Translations under genes and position numbers: made by a program
Shown here: positions 6,238 through 7,756 of the stretch, piece by piece
How positions within the stretch are numbered: the stretch's first letter is position 1
Layout: the number at the start of each line of letters is the position of its first letter
Notes under the pieces: generated by a model
Told to the model about the DNA's origin: nothing
Database searches by the model: none
The model's input: the letters and a program-made list of their open reading frames with translations, nothing else
From: Bacteroidota bacterium
Lineage (GTDB): Bacteria; Bacteroidota; Bacteroidia; Cytophagales; Cyclobacteriaceae
Assembly: GCA_027297025.1 (NCBI GenBank)
Contig: JAPUIM010000327.1
Location: forward strand, 1-7,756
DNA length: 7,756 bases
Reading direction: 5' to 3'

Positions 6238-7497
6238 TTAGTAATTGGATCCGGCCCTAATCATGGCGCATCGGAAGCCGATGGTTGCAGTTGATGAATC
6301 TTGTTCCAGGAATCTTCGAGTACCGGGAGACACCCAGTAGGCCATGTCATTCCAGGAAGCGCCCTTGTATACTCTAATGTCATCTGTGATCAAGGAATTA
6401 AAGCTTTGAGGATGCATGAATATATTGTCATATCCACCCTCAGCAGCATTATCTTTATCGGCTGCTTGATCCAAGAATCCATCTCTGCGTATAGGGTTTA
6501 GATCTTCCATATCTTGGAATGATAAAGGTCGATAAACATCTTGTACCCATTCGCTGACATTGCCACCGATGTTATAAAGGCCAAAATCATTGGGCGGATA
6601 TTCATATACATAAGACGTGATCATAGCCCCGTCGTTCAGCTTACCTGCTATACCGGCATAATCTCCCCTGCCTCTTCTGAAGTTGGCTAAGAAATATCCC
6701 ATTTGTTTACCGTAAGGATTTCTCAAAGAATGACCATCCCATGGATAGAGCCGTTTATGAAGCTGTACTTCATCCAAATAAGTTGTTCCAATCAAAGCTT
6801 GGGCAGCATATTCCCATTCCGCTTCAGTAGGCAACCGATAATCAGGGAGCACTACACCTGTCTCCAAAGGGATCCTTCCTCCACCGGATTCAGCCGCGTC
6901 AAACTCTTCCAAGCCAGCATCCTGAGCCAATTTGTAGTTTACTACTGCTGTACGCCACTGGCAATAATCCGTTGCCTGCAACCAACTGATCCCAACAACG
7001 GGAAAATACCTGAATCCAGGATAGCGCAGATAATGGTCTACATACGGATCATTAAAAGCCAGGTCCTTAGCCCAAACTGTAGTATCGGGTAAGGCGGTAT
7101 CATAAAATTCTTTAGAGGAGTCTAGCTTTACATAAAACAAATATTCCAGCCAGTTGATATTGGCCACTTCAGTCTCATCCATATAAAAAGAAGCTACTGT
7201 CACCGTCCTTTCTATGTTGTCTCTTTTCTTGAAGATATCCTCTTCAAAGGACCCCAATACCGTCCGACCACCTTCAATGAATACCAGATTAGGACCATCC
7301 GGTTGACCACCGAATTCATTTACTTGAAACCCATCATCTTCATTATAAGCCAATCCCGTGGTAGTACTGATACCCCCTGGATTTGCACTGGTGGGTTGTC
7401 CACTGCCTCCACCTCCTATAAGAAAACAGCTATTTAAAACCAGTGCAGTACTTAGAATAAAAGTGGTTCCTATTGTTAAACGCACAATCTTGTTCAT
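6238..7497 (-). CDS. gldJ: GldJ-like gliding motility / type IX secretion lipoprotein (SUMF1/FGE fold)
   Basis: A 419-residue predicted lipoprotein: basic start, hydrophobic stretch 8-20 and lipobox LNSC with the lipidated Cys at 24, then a Gly/Ser-rich linker. The rest is a formylglycine-generating-enzyme (SUMF1) fold: FYMDETEVANINWLEYL (104-120), PVVGISWLQATDYCQWRT (166-183), RLPTEAEWEYAA (221-232), YPPNDFGLYNIGGNVSEWV (300-318) and GFRCAMI (407-413). The ALPDTTVWAKDL, YLRYPGFRYFPVVG and NFRRGRGDYAGIAG segments resemble GldJ more than GldK. GldJ is an outer-membrane lipoprotein needed for gliding and for stability of the GldK/GldN part of type IX secretion. The two catalytic cysteines of true FGE are absent around 380-390, so a structural role is expected. 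As I recall, Flavobacterium GldJ is longer (over 500 residues); this could be a compact orthologue or a paralogue. Its ATG (7497) is well supported by the signal peptide. Confidence 0.82.
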   Translation of the reverse strand: MNKIVRLTIGTTFILSTALVLNSCFLIGGGGSGQPTSANPGGISTTTGLAYNEDDGFQVNEFGGQPDGPNLVFIEGGRTVLGSFEEDIFKKRDNIERTVTVASFYMDETEVANINWLEYLFYVKLDSSKEFYDTALPDTTVWAKDLAFNDPYVDHYLRYPGFRYFPVVGISWLQATDYCQWRTAVVNYKLAQDAGLEEFDAAESGGGRIPLETGVVLPDYRLPTEAEWEYAAQALIGTTYLDEVQLHKRLYPWDGHSLRNPYGKQMGYFLANFRRGRGDYAGIAGKLNDGAMITSYVYEYPPNDFGLYNIGGNVSEWVQDVYRPLSFQDMEDLNPIRRDGFLDQAADKDNAAEGGYDNIFMHPQSFNSLITDDIRVYKGASWNDMAYWVSPGTRRFLEQDSSTATIGFRCAMIRAGSNY

Positions 7498-7687
7498 ATC
7501 CTATTTTTTTATCGGAAAGCTAAAACTAATAACATTTATAATTATATCAAAAGATGCCAAAGAGTAAATTAATACAAATAAAACTAATTAGAATCAATTT
7601 TTCCTAAACCTAATTATAATTTAAAATGTTGTAATATGAAAAAATTAAGCAGTACTCGCAAAATATATAATGGGTCGAGCAGCCTTA
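7498..7687. other. AT-rich upstream region of the GldJ-like gene
   Basis: This stretch is very AT-rich and has no convincing reading frame on either strand. It should hold the 5' untranslated region and promoter of the lipoprotein gene, but I find no clean Bacteroidota promoter: no TAnnTTTG box with a TTG about 20 bases upstream. A weak imperfect hairpin (arms about 7647-7658 and 7676-7686, broken by an internal loop, followed by a T-rich run in the minus direction) could be a terminator for whatever gene lies to the right. That reading is tentative. Confidence 0.45.
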
Positions 7688-7756
7688 TTATAAAGTCATT
7701 TTGAAAAATATATTGTGGTGCTCAACTACTTTTTTTACAAAATTGGATGCCGGTAT
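7688..7756 (-). CDS. Possible C-terminal tail of an upstream gene (partial)
   Basis: On the minus strand, one frame is open from the right edge for 22 codons to a TAA at 7690-7688, ending in HHNIFFKMTL. The other two minus frames close within 11 codons. A 22-codon open stretch is weak evidence in DNA this AT-rich, and I do not recognise the residues. The imperfect hairpin just beyond, about 7647-7686, slightly favours a gene end here. In Flavobacterium the gene before gldJ belongs to the porU/porV group, but nothing in these residues identifies either. Confidence 0.22.
   Translation of the reverse strand: MPASNFVKKVVEHHNIFFKMTL

Overview
The window reads as chromosomal DNA of a Bacteroidota bacterium, most likely a Cytophagia-type member. 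Three things point there: a GldJ-like lipoprotein of the gliding/type IX secretion machinery, a DUF4175-type membrane coiled-coil protein, and start codons without clear Shine-Dalgarno sequences. The order ATP-binding protein, ybeY, mnmG is also familiar from that phylum. The taxonomic call is inference; there is no rRNA gene here to confirm it.

Left and centre (1 to 5400), all minus strand. In transcription order (right to left) there is a 120-residue conserved-looking hypothetical protein, a 1101-residue membrane-anchored coiled-coil protein, a small RsbW-like ATP-binding protein, the endoribonuclease YbeY, and the first 225 codons of the tRNA-modifying protein MnmG, which runs off the left edge. 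Gaps of 16 and 2 bases separate the three genes from the coiled-coil protein to ybeY, so they are probably cotranscribed. mnmG follows after a 119-base gap. YbeY (16S rRNA processing) and MnmG (wobble uridine modification) both serve translation. The roles of the other three are not established.

The 119-base ybeY-mnmG gap carries the most striking signal: two copies of the ParB-binding centromere motif parS. One is a perfect 18-base palindrome that touches the ybeY stop codon. The other has one mismatch to the degenerate consensus. This suggests the window lies in the origin-proximal, ParB-loaded part of the chromosome.

Right (5401 to 7756). A divergent ComF-family phosphoribosyltransferase gene (plus strand) converges on a GldJ-like lipoprotein gene (minus strand). 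A hairpin between them works as a bidirectional terminator and pairs better in the minus-strand transcript. The last 259 bases are AT-rich and mostly non-coding, with at most the tail of another minus-strand gene at the edge.

There is no sign of a mobile element, CRISPR array, tRNA or rRNA. Apart from the parS pair, this is an ordinary core-genome region with several poorly understood conserved proteins.
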